Positions 9,819-18,663 of a stretch of DNA of 43,183 nt are shown in pieces. Below the pieces are notes generated by a model, which saw only the letters and a program-made list of their open reading frames with translations, was not told the DNA's origin and did not search any database. Location of the stretch: NCBI GenBank assembly GCA_016763315.1, contig JAESTZ010000046.1:1-43183 (forward strand), in the 5' to 3' direction. How positions within the stretch are numbered: the stretch's first letter is position 1; every line of letters begins with the position of its first letter. This stretch comes from Robiginitomaculum sp. (GTDB taxonomy: Bacteria > Pseudomonadota > Alphaproteobacteria > Caulobacterales > Maricaulaceae). The position numbers and the translations under genes are program-made.

Positions 9819-10999
9819 CGATCAATCTCCCCGAACACCACATCCAGAGTTCCAATCAATGCCGAAACATCGGCCAACATGTGACCTTTTGACATGAAGT
9901 CCATAGCTTGCAAGTGAGCAAAACCCGGAGCCTTGATCTTACAACGATACGGTTTATTGCCGCCATCGGATACCAAAAACACCCCGAACTCACCCTTGGG
10001 AGCCTCAATAGCAACATAAATTTCACCCTTTGGCACATGAAAGCCTTCGGTGAACAATTTGAAATGATGGATCAGCGCTTCCATTGATTGTTTCATCTCG
10101 GCGCGTTTTGGTGGAGCAACCTTGCCACTAGTCTCCATGACCGGACCTTTTGGCATTTTGGCAATACACTGCTCGATAATATGAATTGACTGACGCATTT
10201 CTTCCATGCGAACCAAATATCGATCGTAACAATCTCCGTGTTTACCAATGGCAATTTCAAAGTCTAACTCGGAATAAACTTCATACGGTTCGGCTCTGCG
10301 AATATCCCATGCCATTCCCGAGCCTCGAACCATCACTCCGGAAAAACCCCAGTCCAGTGCGTCTTGTTCGCTTATTACACCAATATCGCAATTTCTTTGT
10401 TTGAAAATACGGTTGTTATCAAGCAAGCCCTCTATGTCTTTTAGTACAGCCGGAAAGGTTTTACACCACGCACCAATATCATCGAGTAGGTCTTGCGGAA
10501 GATCCTGATGTACACCGCCGGGTCGAAAATATGCTGCATGCAAACGCGCACCACAAGCACGTTCATAAAACACCATCAGTTTTTCGCGTTCTTCAAAACC
10601 CCAAAGTGGCGGAGTTAAAGCTCCGACATCCATCGCCTGTGTCGTAACATTAAGTAAATGACTTAATATCCGGCCAATTTCCGAATACAAAACCCGGATA
10701 TATTGCGCCCGGCGAGGAACTTCAATATCGGCCAACCGCTCAATCGCCAGACAAAACGCGTGCTCCTGATTCATCGGCGCAACATAATCGAGACGATCAA
10801 AATATGGCATCGCCTGTATATAGGTTTTATGCTCGATCAGCTTTTCTGTACCACGATGTAAAAGGCCAATATGCGGATCAACCCGCTCGACCACTTCACC
10901 ATCAAGATCCAGTATAAGTCGCAGAACTCCGTGCGCCGCCGGGTGTTGCGGGCCAAAATTGATAGTGAATTTACGTTTTTCAGTTTGTGGATCAGCCAT
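9815..10999 (-). CDS. nuoD: NADH-quinone oxidoreductase subunit D
   Basis: 49-kDa-type subunit that shapes the quinone headgroup site with NuoB. From ATG 10999 it has 394 residues, the usual length. Family landmarks include [18 protein letters not shown] near the N-terminus, where the His-containing loop contacts quinone; the HRGTEKLIE motif; and the C-terminal [14 protein letters not shown]. The frame stays open to 11035, but ATG 10999 has GGTGAGGCGG just upstream and gives the canonical MADPQ-type N-terminus. It overlaps nuoC by 8 nt. It descends from the large subunit of NiFe hydrogenases and has lost the Ni ligands. Confidence 0.97.
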   Translation of the reverse strand: MADPQTEKRKFTINFGPQHPAAHGVLRLILDLDGEVVERVDPHIGLLHRGTEKLIEHKTYIQAMPYFDRLDYVAPMNQEHAFCLAIERLADIEVPRRAQYIRVLYSEIGRILSHLLNVTTQAMDVGALTPPLWGFEEREKLMVFYERACGARLHAAYFRPGGVHQDLPQDLLDDIGAWCKTFPAVLKDIEGLLDNNRIFKQRNCDIGVISEQDALDWGFSGVMVRGSGMAWDIRRAEPYEVYSELDFEIAIGKHGDCYDRYLVRMEEMRQSIHIIEQCIAKMPKGPVMETSGKVAPPKRAEMKQSMEALIHHFKLFTEGFHVPKGEIYVAIEAPKGEFGVFLVSDGGNKPYRCKIKAPGFAHLQAMDFMSKGHMLADVSALIGTLDVVFGEIDR

Positions 11000-11600
11000 T
11001 TTCCGCCTCACCTTTTGCCGCTTCTTCAGCTGCATATTTTGCGCCTTCCCACGGACTTAAATTATCAAAGGAGCGAAACTCCTGCGGCAGGGACACCGGT
11101 TCGTATATCACTCGTTTTTGTTGTTCGTCATAACGACACTCAACATGGCCGGACAATGGGAAATCCTTGCGTAACGGGTGGCCGGTAAAGCCATAATCAG
11201 TCAGCAGCCTTCGCAAGTCAGGGTGGCCACTAAAAACTATGCCGAACATGTCAAATGCCTCACGTTCATACCAATCAGCTGCCGGATAAACAGAAACCGC
11301 ACTGGGTACTACTTCGTCCTCATCAACCATGACTTTTAGGCGAATGCGGTGATTGCAATACATCGACAGAAAATGGTAAACCACCTCGAATCTGGCACTA
11401 CGTCCCGGGTAATCAACGCCGCAAATATCAACCAGGGTGCTAAAACGGCACTTAACATCATCACGCAAGAAGCCCAGCACTGTAAGCAACTGATCGCGGT
11501 GAATTTCTATTGCCAGCTCGCCATTGGTAATAGTTGAACCGATTAAAGCATCACCAATTTTTCCTGTCAGATATGTATCCATTTCTTGCAATTTACTCAT
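10992..11600 (-). CDS. nuoC: NADH-quinone oxidoreductase subunit C
   Basis: 30-kDa-type connecting-module subunit, 202 residues, with no cofactor. The conserved C-terminal half contains [28 protein letters not shown] and [12 protein letters not shown], the signature of the respiratory chain 30-kDa family. The start overlaps nuoB by 4 nt and the end overlaps nuoD by 8 nt. nuoC and nuoD are separate genes here, as in alphaproteobacteria, and are not fused as in E. coli. Confidence 0.96.
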   Translation of the reverse strand: MSKLQEMDTYLTGKIGDALIGSTITNGELAIEIHRDQLLTVLGFLRDDVKCRFSTLVDICGVDYPGRSARFEVVYHFLSMYCNHRIRLKVMVDEDEVVPSAVSVYPAADWYEREAFDMFGIVFSGHPDLRRLLTDYGFTGHPLRKDFPLSGHVECRYDEQQKRVIYEPVSLPQEFRSFDNLSPWEGAKYAAEEAAKGEAENG

Positions 11601-12160
11601 CGGATAATATCCCCCTCACGGCGAATTTTTTTCTGTAACTGCAAAATACCATAGACCAGAGCCTCGGCAGTTGGTGGACAACCGGGAACATAAATGTCCA
11701 CCGGCAATATGCGATCACAACCTCGCACTACTGAATAGGAATAATGATAATAACCGCCGCCATTGGCACACGATCCCATAGAAATCACATAACGCGGATT
11801 TGGCATTTGGTCATACACTTTGCGTAAAGCCGGTGCCATCTTATTGGTCAAGGTTCCAGCAACTATCATAACATCCGATTGTCTGGGCGAGCCGCGCGGA
11901 GCAAACCCCAGGCGCTCGACATCATATCTTGGCATAGCCGCGTGCATCATCTCTACGGCGCAACAGGCCAAACCGAATGTCATCCACATTAACGAGCCGG
12001 TTCTTGCCCATGTTATCAATTCATCAGCACTGGCAATGACAAACCCCTTGTCCATCAAGGCATCATTAACTCCGTCAAAATACGGGTCGTGCTTTTTTGG
12101 GTCATAGGCCGGAGTTAAAGCAGTAGCTGCTTCAAAGGCTGATGGTTTATTATCACTCAT
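11597..12160 (-). CDS. nuoB: NADH-quinone oxidoreductase subunit B (N2 cluster)
   Basis: PSST-type subunit that holds the terminal 4Fe-4S cluster N2, which reduces quinone. From ATG 12160 the protein has 187 residues. The N2 ligands are the tandem Cys66-Cys67 ([10 protein letters not shown]), Cys131 (MGSCANGGG) and Cys161 ([11 protein letters not shown]). The frame is open upstream into nuoA as far as 12205. ATG 12160 is chosen because it lies four bases after the nuoA stop and yields the usual short N-terminus. Overlaps nuoC by 4 nt. Confidence 0.97.
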   Translation of the reverse strand: MSDNKPSAFEAATALTPAYDPKKHDPYFDGVNDALMDKGFVIASADELITWARTGSLMWMTFGLACCAVEMMHAAMPRYDVERLGFAPRGSPRQSDVMIVAGTLTNKMAPALRKVYDQMPNPRYVISMGSCANGGGYYHYSYSVVRGCDRILPVDIYVPGCPPTAEALVYGILQLQKKIRREGDIIR

Positions 12161-12164
12161 AGCT

Positions 12165-12545
12165 CTATTCCCACTCCAGCGCGCCGACTTTCCAAGCATA
12201 GACAAAACCTATGCCTAGTTCAGCCAGAAATATAATCATCGACCAAAATGCATAAGGCCCTACTTGCCCTAAGGTCACCGCCCATGGAAACAAAAACGCG
12301 ACTTCGAGATCAAAGATAATGAACAAGATTGCCACCAGATAGAATCTGGCATCGAACTTCATTCGAGAATCATCAAACGCATTAAAGCCGCACTCATAAG
12401 TAGACAGTTTTTCTGGATCCGGAGATTTTGGCGCCATGATCAACGGCATAGCCAAAAACGCAAAAGCAATAACCAATGCAATACCAGCAAAAATAAGTAC
12501 TGGCAGATAGTCGAGTAGCAAACCACTCATCGCCGCGCTCTCCAT
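12165..12545 (-). CDS. nuoA: NADH-quinone oxidoreductase subunit A, first gene of the operon
   Basis: ND3 homologue, 126 residues, with three hydrophobic helices. The loop [20 protein letters not shown] carries the conserved Cys of the ND3 loop near the quinone cavity, and [21 protein letters not shown] is the family signature helix with its conserved Asp/Glu. GGAGAGG lies seven bases before the ATG at 12545, making this the likely start; an internal ATG at 12530 is possible. No complex I gene lies upstream, so the operon promoter should be in the divergent region 12546-12829. Confidence 0.97.
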   Translation of the reverse strand: MESAAMSGLLLDYLPVLIFAGIALVIAFAFLAMPLIMAPKSPDPEKLSTYECGFNAFDDSRMKFDARFYLVAILFIIFDLEVAFLFPWAVTLGQVGPYAFWSMIIFLAELGIGFVYAWKVGALEWE

Positions 12546-12829
12546 TACACAACCTCTCCATGATACACTGAACCATAATGGATCAGATAATATCTAACGG
12601 TTCAAACTATGGCGCGACTCACTATTGAATACGCCCCCACACTGCACAGGAAGCTAAAACCGTATTGGCAATATTGCAATCTCTGAATTAACGATTTTCA
12701 CGGAAATAATGCCGCAGGTAATTACAGTAAAATTTTATAGTAATCATAAATAAATCACTCCTTTGCCCAGATTTCGGCATGTTTCACACGCTTATTGATT
12801 TTGAGGGCAATCCAAAAGGAATTGATCAA
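12546..12829. promoter_or_regulatory. Divergent intergenic region between nuoA and the VWA gene
   Basis: This 284-base gene-free stretch must hold the nuo promoter (leftward) and probably that of the VWA gene (rightward). Visible structure includes an inverted repeat AGATA-A-TATCT at 12585-12595, about 40 bases before nuoA, and a perfect palindrome GCAATATTGC at 12668-12677. AAAGGAATTG lies just before the VWA ATG at 12830. No convincing sigma-70 -35/-10 pair or FNR box was found by eye. The palindromes could be regulator sites, but short AT-rich palindromes also arise by chance. Confidence 0.4.
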
Positions 12830-13957
12830 ATGAGATATCTGCAACAAACATCAGCTTTGGCCATTAGTATAGCTATAGCAACCATGGCAATAAGTGCTAC
12901 TGCCGAAGCCAAGTCAAAGTATGAAAAAGTAGAAGTCGCATTTGTCCTTGATACTACCGGTTCTATGTCTGGACTTATCGAAGGCGCGAAACAAAAAATC
13001 TGGTCAATTGCTAATGAGATTATCGATGTTGAAAGCTCCGGCCAAACCAAAGTCAGCTTTGCCTTGATCGGCTATCGTGATCGCGGTGATGCGTATGTAA
13101 CCAAGTCCTATGACATGACCGATGATATTCACGGGATTTATGGCAATTTGTTGCAGTTCAAAGCACAAGGTGGCGGTGACAGGCCTGAATCAGTCAATCA
13201 GGCTCTGTATGAAGCAGTTAATGACCTTAGCTGGAGTAATGATAACAAGACCTTGCGGATGGTATTCCTGGTCGGAGACGCTCCACCGCACATGGATTAT
13301 GATAATGACATTCAATACCCGCAGACCACGCGACTGGCCAATAATCGCGACATAATCATCAATACTGTACAGGCAGGACGCGACAGTGAAACTTCTCGCA
13401 TTTGGCGGACTATCGCCAAACTTGGTCAAGGTGATTATGTGGCAATACCGCAAGACGGTGGAATGCAGGTGATAAACTCGCCTTATGATCAGGACATCGA
13501 AGTATTGCAACAGCGGATCAGTAATTCCACTATGGGGTATGGCAATGCAGAAACTCGTAAAAGGTTTCGCTCCAAACGCGATACTGTGCTTGGCGCGTCA
13601 TCTTCTGTGGCCTCTGATATGGCCGAGTATCGACTAAAGGCCGGCAAGAGCAATCAGGTAATCACCGGTGTAAATGAATTGATTGAAGATTACGAGGACG
13701 GTAAAATCAAACTAGAAGAAATTGATGTTGATGATTTGCCAAATGAGTTAAAAAACTTAACCGCCGAGGAAAGACAGGCAAAAGTTGAAACTCTGGTCGC
13801 TGAACGAGTAACCTTAAATAAAAAACTGGAAACACTGGTCAAGCAGCGTGAGACTTTTGTTGAAACTAAAAGGAAGCAAATAGAAGCCGAAACGAAAGAT
13901 GATGCTTTTGATACTCAGATTCGCAAATCAATCGAGCGACAAATGAAGTCTGATTAA
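12830..13957 (+). CDS. Exported von Willebrand factor type A domain protein
   Basis: 375 residues from ATG 12830. A signal peptide covers about residues 1-27 (charged start, hydrophobic core, ATAEA before the mature chain). The VWA domain begins at residue 35 with VEVAFVLDTTGSMSG, which gives a metal-ion-dependent adhesion site of the form D41-x-T43-x-S45. A later LVGDAPPHMDYDND segment could supply the third loop. The C-terminal 120 residues are charged and helical (LNKKLETLVKQRETFVETKR), probably a coiled coil. The frame is open upstream to 12779, but AAAGGA and the signal peptide favour 12830. Likely periplasmic and protein-binding; partner unknown. It converges with pstB with only 12 bases between stops. 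Confidence 0.88.
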   Translation: MRYLQQTSALAISIAIATMAISATAEAKSKYEKVEVAFVLDTTGSMSGLIEGAKQKIWSIANEIIDVESSGQTKVSFALIGYRDRGDAYVTKSYDMTDDIHGIYGNLLQFKAQGGGDRPESVNQALYEAVNDLSWSNDNKTLRMVFLVGDAPPHMDYDNDIQYPQTTRLANNRDIIINTVQAGRDSETSRIWRTIAKLGQGDYVAIPQDGGMQVINSPYDQDIEVLQQRISNSTMGYGNAETRKRFRSKRDTVLGASSSVASDMAEYRLKAGKSNQVITGVNELIEDYEDGKIKLEEIDVDDLPNELKNLTAEERQAKVETLVAERVTLNKKLETLVKQRETFVETKRKQIEAETKDDAFDTQIRKSIERQMKSD

Positions 13958-13969
13958 ACCACGAATTCT

Positions 13970-14737
13970 TCAACCGAATTTACCGGCAATATAGTCTTGA
14001 GTGCGTTTTAATCGCGGATTGGAGAACATTTGCTTGGTTTCACCTGACTCTATAATCTTACCGAGGTGGAAAAATGCCGTGTAATCTGAGACTCTCGCCG
14101 CTTGCTGCATCGAATGGGTGATAATCACAATTGTGAATTTCTTCTTGAGATCATCAATCAATTCCTCAATGATTTTTGTGGCGATCGGGTCAAGTGCCGA
14201 ACATGGCTCGTCCATCAAAATTACTTCTGGCGTAACAGCAATAGCCCTAGCAATACACAAGCGCTGCTGCTGCCCGCCGGAAAGTGACGTTCCGGGGTCT
14301 TCTAACCGGTCTTTTACTTCTTCCCAAAGACCGGCACGATTCAGGGATTTTTTCACCAACTTATCAAGCTCTTCCCTGGAATTGGTCAGCCCGTGTATCT
14401 TCGGGCCATAAGCCACATTTTCGTAGATTGATTTGGGAAACGGATTTGGTTTTTGAAACACCATGCCAATTTTCTGCCGCAACAACACTACATCAACTTT
14501 TTTCTTATAAATATTAAACCCGTCAAGTTGCACAATGCCGTCAATTTTACAGCTATCAACCACATCATTCATTCGATTTAGACAGCGTAAGAAGGTTGAT
14601 TTACCACATCCGGAAGGGCCGATTAGCGCGGTTACTTTATTCTTGGCTATTTCCAGATTTACATCAAACAAAGCCTGTTTATCACCATAAGATACGTTCA
14701 AACCCTTGGCTTGCATTCTGATATCTTTATTTTTCAT
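13970..14737 (-). CDS. pstB: Phosphate ABC transporter ATP-binding protein
   Basis: ATPase of the high-affinity phosphate importer, 255 residues from ATG 14737. Walker [10 protein letters not shown] is near residue 40, with the Q-loop segment [21 protein letters not shown] that is diagnostic for PstB. The ABC signature LSGGQQQR, Walker B EVILMDEP, the D-loop SALDP and the switch His (ITHSMQQA) are all present. A GTG at 14749 is an alternative start, but GAGTGGA upstream fits ATG 14737. It is the last gene of the pst cluster; no phoU follows, since the next gene is convergent. Confidence 0.97.
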   Translation of the reverse strand: MKNKDIRMQAKGLNVSYGDKQALFDVNLEIAKNKVTALIGPSGCGKSTFLRCLNRMNDVVDSCKIDGIVQLDGFNIYKKKVDVVLLRQKIGMVFQKPNPFPKSIYENVAYGPKIHGLTNSREELDKLVKKSLNRAGLWEEVKDRLEDPGTSLSGGQQQRLCIARAIAVTPEVILMDEPCSALDPIATKIIEELIDDLKKKFTIVIITHSMQQAARVSDYTAFFHLGKIIESGETKQMFSNPRLKRTQDYIAGKFG

Positions 14738-14773
14738 GAGATTTTCCACTCTTTGTGTAGCGGGAAAGTTTGC

Positions 14774-16084
14774 TTACCAGTCATATTGAAATTTCTTTCG
14801 AATGTAAGCCGCAGTTCCATTTACAATGCCGAGTATCAATAACAGTATTATGATACAAGCCGATGTCTTTTCTACAAAGCCCAATTCAGGACTATCAGCC
14901 CACAAATATATCTGAGTGGGCAATGATGTCGCCGGATCCAGTATGCCAGTTGGAACATCGGCGACAAAAGCCACCATGCCGATCATAAGGAGTGGCGCAG
15001 TTTCACCCAAAGCACGGGCGACACCTAATATTGTTCCGGTTAATATTCCCGGCAAGGCATAAGGAATTGTGTGGTGCAAAGTCACCTGAACCTTGGTCGC
15101 ACCCAAAGCGGTGGCAGCAAACCTGATCGACGGCGGAACAGCGGCCAATGCATTGCGCGAGGCAATAACAATGGTGGGTAAAACCAGCATAGCCAAAGCA
15201 AAACCACCCACCAATGAAGATGATCGTGGCATGCCGAAGAAATTCAAATAAATCGCCAGAGCCAGTAACCCGAAAATGATTGAAGGAACCGCCGCCAAAT
15301 TATTTATATTTACCTCTATCAGATCAGTTAGTTTGTTCTTTGGCGCAAACTCCTCAAGATAAACAGCTGCACCAATACCGATTGACATCGAGATAAGCAT
15401 GCAAACGACGATCGAGAATATCGATCCCATAATACTACCTAAAATTCCAGCTTGTTCTGGCTCTCTGCTATCGCCATTAGTAAAAAAGGCGGTGTTAAAC
15501 ACAGAACGTACAGAGTTGTTTGCCTGTAATTCCTCCAGCCATTTAATCTGCAAGTCTTTGATTTTACGCTTGCTTTCATCAACTTCATTGTTGGTTTTAC
15601 CCTTGACATACATATCGATTAGTGACGAAGCCGGCAGCCAAACCTGATCAGTCTCGCCAATGATTTGTGGATTATTGTCAACCAGTTTGCGAAGACTATT
15701 CACCCCGCCTTTGCTAACAAGCTTGTATAACATAAATCGTTGTTTACGTCCCTTGGCCTCGGGAAATTGTTGCTTTAACGAGTTTTGCAGTATTTTACGA
15801 TAATTACCTTTCTCAACCAGACTTTGATCAAATGTTACAACTATTCGTAACTGCGCCTGAGTAAACGCCGAATAACCATCAGCAATAATACTGGCAAAAA
15901 ATACCAGCAAGAAAATCATCGACGCGGCAATTGCACTAAACCCAAAAACACGGAACCTGCGCTCTCTGGCGTGCCTTCTGGCAAGATGCACTTGATTTTT
16001 CTTAGAACTACCAAGTTTGAATTTAAACGGATTTTTCTTCTTTTTGGCGCGTTTCATGGCAATTTTTGTGGTTCGCTTAATCAT
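14774..16084 (-). CDS. pstA: Phosphate ABC transporter permease, long alphaproteobacterial form
   Basis: Inner-membrane permease, 436 residues from ATG 16084, far longer than E. coli PstA (about 296). A very basic cytoplasmic N-terminus (residues 1-50) precedes the first helix. A non-permease region of about 140 residues (DUF3333-like, from memory) separates helix one from the binding-protein-dependent transport domain. That domain starts near GILGSIMGSIFSIVV and contains the EAA-type coupling loop AATALGATKVQVTLHHTIPYALPGI. The frame is open to 16126, but ATG 16084 overlaps the pstC end by 8 nt and is preferred. The long form is usual in alphaproteobacteria. Confidence 0.94.
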   Translation of the reverse strand: MIKRTTKIAMKRAKKKKNPFKFKLGSSKKNQVHLARRHARERRFRVFGFSAIAASMIFLLVFFASIIADGYSAFTQAQLRIVVTFDQSLVEKGNYRKILQNSLKQQFPEAKGRKQRFMLYKLVSKGGVNSLRKLVDNNPQIIGETDQVWLPASSLIDMYVKGKTNNEVDESKRKIKDLQIKWLEELQANNSVRSVFNTAFFTNGDSREPEQAGILGSIMGSIFSIVVCMLISMSIGIGAAVYLEEFAPKNKLTDLIEVNINNLAAVPSIIFGLLALAIYLNFFGMPRSSSLVGGFALAMLVLPTIVIASRNALAAVPPSIRFAATALGATKVQVTLHHTIPYALPGILTGTILGVARALGETAPLLMIGMVAFVADVPTGILDPATSLPTQIYLWADSPELGFVEKTSACIIILLLILGIVNGTAAYIRKKFQYDW

Positions 16085-16988
16085 ATTGCTCTCGGTATTT
16101 ACGACTGATAAACAGTGCCGCCACATTCAAAACAAGTGTAAAGAAGAACAGTGTTAACCCAAGAGCAAAAGCCGCTAAAGTTTTGGCACTGTCAAACTCC
16201 TGATCACCAACCAATAAAGTAACTATTTGCACAGTTACCGTAGTTACCGCCTCAAACGGATTGGCGGTTAATTTTGCCGCTAGGCCTGCAGCCATCACCA
16301 CAATCATAGTCTCGCCAATGCCTCTGGAGATTCCCAATAACATAGCGCTGATAATGCCCGGCAACGCCGCCGGAATCACCACCAGGCGCACAGTCTCGGA
16401 TCTAGTTGCCCCCATGCCGGTGGACGCGTCTTTCAAGGATTGTGGAACAGCGTTCATTGCATCATTCGAGAGCGACATAACATAAGGTATAATCATAATC
16501 CCCATGACAATTCCGGTGACCATTGCACTTTCCGAGGCAATCGAAAGCCCAAAGAAGTCCCCTACTCCACGCAAAAACGGTGAAAAAGTAATTACCGCAA
16601 AATATCCATAAACAACCGTTGGTACACCGGCCAGCATTTCCAAAATAGGCTTTATGGAATTAACTGTTTTTTTAGGTGCGTATTCACTTAAATATATAGC
16701 AGAAAACAATCCTACCGGCGCGGCAATGCACATGGCAATAAAAGTGATCAACACTGTACCCATAAACAGCGGTACCGCACCGAACGAGCCGGAACTGCCC
16801 GCCTGATCGGCTCGCATCGCAGTTTGCGGCGACCACTGGGTTCCGAACAGGAAGTCCCAAACCGGAACGATATTAAAAAACCTAACCGATTCAAATAAAA
16901 CAGAAAAAACAATCAACACAGTTATCAGCACAGAAAACGCTGCACACAAAAAGAAATAACCTTTAATTATTTTATCAAATCTGGCCAT
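16077..16988 (-). CDS. pstC: Phosphate ABC transporter permease
   Basis: Second permease of the phosphate importer, 303 residues, about the length of E. coli PstC. Six hydrophobic segments are visible. The coupling loop DASTGMGATRSETVRLVVIPAALPGI near residues 185-210 matches the transport inner-membrane component. The periplasmic loop WDFLFGTQWSPQ near residue 45 is typical of PstC. It ends inside the pstA start (8-nt overlap). In contrast to PstA here, PstC lacks a large N-terminal extension, although many alphaproteobacterial PstC proteins have one. Confidence 0.95.
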   Translation of the reverse strand: MARFDKIIKGYFFLCAAFSVLITVLIVFSVLFESVRFFNIVPVWDFLFGTQWSPQTAMRADQAGSSGSFGAVPLFMGTVLITFIAMCIAAPVGLFSAIYLSEYAPKKTVNSIKPILEMLAGVPTVVYGYFAVITFSPFLRGVGDFFGLSIASESAMVTGIVMGIMIIPYVMSLSNDAMNAVPQSLKDASTGMGATRSETVRLVVIPAALPGIISAMLLGISRGIGETMIVVMAAGLAAKLTANPFEAVTTVTVQIVTLLVGDQEFDSAKTLAAFALGLTLFFFTLVLNVAALFISRKYREQYD

Positions 16989-17044
16989 AATCTCAGCTTA
17001 TACACACCTCTTGCAGCCTCTGCCAACCAGTATTTGCAAGGCCG

Positions 17045-18061
17045 TTATTTAATCTTAGCAGCAGCTTCTCGGGTTTTATCTAAGTCATCTTCCGATAATG
17101 GTATTAGACCTTTTTCCACCAGATAGCCCTCTTCACCAATGGCGTTATCACTAACTAATTCTAGGGCAAATTCTTTCACACCTGGGATCAATCCGGAATG
17201 GGCATTTTTTACATAGACAAATAGCGGCCGCGATATTCCATAACTACCGCTGGAAATGTTTTCAAAAGATGGCTCGACACCCTCGATGACACTACCCTGT
17301 ACTGTTGCACCATTCTCATCAAGAAAACTAAACCCGAAAATACCAAGGGCTTGTTTGTTGGCGATTAATTTTTGTACAATCAAATTATCATTCTCGCCGA
17401 CCTCGATATACCGCCCGTCTTCACGAACCAAATGACAGTTTTTCGCTCGTTGTTTTTTATCGGGAATAGCTGCCAAAAACTCCGGTAAATCCTTACAGGA
17501 TGGCTCCAACACCAATTCAACAAACGCGTCACGAGTTCCAGAGGTTGGCGGCGGGCCGTAAACTTCAATTTTCTGATCCGGCAAAGACGGGTCGACTTCA
17601 TTCCATTTTTGGTAATAATTATCCACCAGCTCACCATTTAGCGGCACCTGTTTGGCCAAAGCCAGAAATATCTGGTTTTTAGTCAATTGAAATTTTTCCG
17701 CTGCAATTGAATTGGCTAGAACTATACCATCATACCCAATTTTAAGCTCGGCAATTTCGTTAATATCATTTTCAGCACAACGGTCAATTTCACTTTGTTT
17801 GATAGCTCTTGAGGCGTTGCTAAAGTCAGGGTATTTTTCACCAATGCCAGAACAAAATAACTTAAAGCCACCTCCGGTTCCTGTCGCTTCGATAATTGGC
17901 GTTTTGAATTTGCTGTAATTACCGAATTCTTCGGCAGCCACAGTTACGAATGGATACACGGTTGACGAACCGACGATCCTGATCTGCTCTCGGGCTTCTA
18001 CGGCACTGGCGCTTAATACAAAAGCAGAAGCGGCCAGGCAAAATGTGATTTGTTTTAACAT
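17045..18061 (-). CDS. pstS: Periplasmic phosphate-binding protein
   Basis: Substrate-binding protein of the phosphate importer, 338 residues from ATG 18061. A signal peptide spans about residues 1-23 (hydrophobic ITFCLAASAFVLSASA, then VEA). Phosphate-site loops are visible: RIVGSSTVYPF at the mature N-terminus, EATGTGGGFKLFCSG, SRAIKQSE, and PPTSGTRDAFVEL. These match the PstS family, whose Ser/Thr/Arg/Asp residues bind dehydrated phosphate. GAGAGA lies upstream of ATG 18061; the frame stays open to 18091. It is the first gene of the pst operon and divergent from an ArsR-type gene. Confidence 0.94.
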   Translation of the reverse strand: MLKQITFCLAASAFVLSASAVEAREQIRIVGSSTVYPFVTVAAEEFGNYSKFKTPIIEATGTGGGFKLFCSGIGEKYPDFSNASRAIKQSEIDRCAENDINEIAELKIGYDGIVLANSIAAEKFQLTKNQIFLALAKQVPLNGELVDNYYQKWNEVDPSLPDQKIEVYGPPPTSGTRDAFVELVLEPSCKDLPEFLAAIPDKKQRAKNCHLVREDGRYIEVGENDNLIVQKLIANKQALGIFGFSFLDENGATVQGSVIEGVEPSFENISSGSYGISRPLFVYVKNAHSGLIPGVKEFALELVSDNAIGEEGYLVEKGLIPLSEDDLDKTREAAAKIK

Positions 18062-18135
18062 TGCGATTCTCTCAAATAATACTAGGCACATTATATTTTG
18101 TAGATTGACAAAAACAACCTTATTTCTATAATTAT

Positions 18136-18153
18136 GATATTGTTATAAATATC
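18136..18153. promoter_or_regulatory. Inverted repeat between pstS and the ArsR-type gene, candidate operator
   Basis: GATATT and AATATC form perfect 6-base arms around a 6-base spacer in the 111-base divergent region, 20 bases before the regulator's ATG. ArsR-family repressors bind AT-rich imperfect inverted repeats overlapping their own promoters, so position and form fit autoregulation. The adjacent sequence also has two GCTTTCATT copies on the minus strand. I could not find a clear Pho box (two CTGTCAT-like repeats 11 bases apart). The low complexity of the region limits confidence. Confidence 0.4.
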
Positions 18154-18172
18154 GAAATGAAAGCATTGATCA

Positions 18173-18478
18173 ATGAAAGCCAGAACAGCAGTAATAGCCT
18201 TTGATTCTCTGTCACATAGCGGAAGGTTAAAAATATTTCGCAAACTGATTAAACGTGGAAAATCTGGACTCGGAGCCAGCGAATTATGCAAAATAATGAA
18301 CATACCGCCAGCGACCCTATCGTTTCACATGTCAAAATTGATCAACGGCGATTTGGTTACTTCAAGCAAAAAAGGCAAATTCATCACCTATCGAGCTAAC
18401 CCGAAACAAGTAACTAGAATCATCAACTTCTTGATGGACAAATGCTACCTTGAGGAGGAAAATAAAACTGCCGCGTAA
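18173..18478 (+). CDS. ArsR-family winged-helix transcriptional regulator
   Basis: 101-residue protein with the ArsR fold. The helix-turn-helix lies at about residues 35-62 (GASELCKIMNIPPATLSFHMSKL), followed by a wing (GDLVTSSKKGKFITYRANP). The family's metal-binding ELCVCDL motif is not present. Only one Cys lies in the recognition-side helix (ELCKIM) and another in the C-terminal helix (KCYLEEE), so a different ligand or redox sensing is possible. It is divergent from pstS, an arrangement that often marks regulation of the neighbour. It is followed by about 570 gene-free bases. Confidence 0.85.
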   Translation: MKARTAVIAFDSLSHSGRLKIFRKLIKRGKSGLGASELCKIMNIPPATLSFHMSKLINGDLVTSSKKGKFITYRANPKQVTRIINFLMDKCYLEEENKTAA

Positions 18479-18509
18479 AATTATACGGCAATCCCTGCCC
18501 CTACACGTT

Positions 18510-18533
18510 CGTCATGCAGGACATTACTCGACA
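18510..18533. repeat. Degenerate REP-like arm
   Basis: CGTCATGCAGGACATTACTC resembles one arm of the GTCATxCCGGACTTGATCCGG-type palindromic repeat. It aligns with the reverse complement of the right arm of the REP element at 40801-40826 (shared GTCC, then GCATGACG). The second arm is not obvious, so this may be a decayed half-element. It lies 32 bases after the ArsR-type gene. Confidence 0.45.
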
Positions 18534-18584
18534 CCCACCCCCTGTAATTTGCGCATGGTGAATGGTGGATAATTACAACTTTCC

Positions 18585-18610
18585 CTGAGTCCATGATCTG
18601 AGTCCATGAT
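18585..18610. repeat. Perfect tandem duplication of a 13-mer
   Basis: CTGAGTCCATGAT occurs twice head-to-tail. A small hairpin, CCTGA-GTG-TCAGG, follows at 18638-18650. The tandem lies between the degenerate REP arm and the larger dispersed repeat. It could be a slippage product or a paired binding site. Confidence 0.7.
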
Positions 18611-18663
18611 CGTTGATGTTTTGACTCCGGAGCAAGTCCTGAGTGTCAGGATTAACTATAGGT

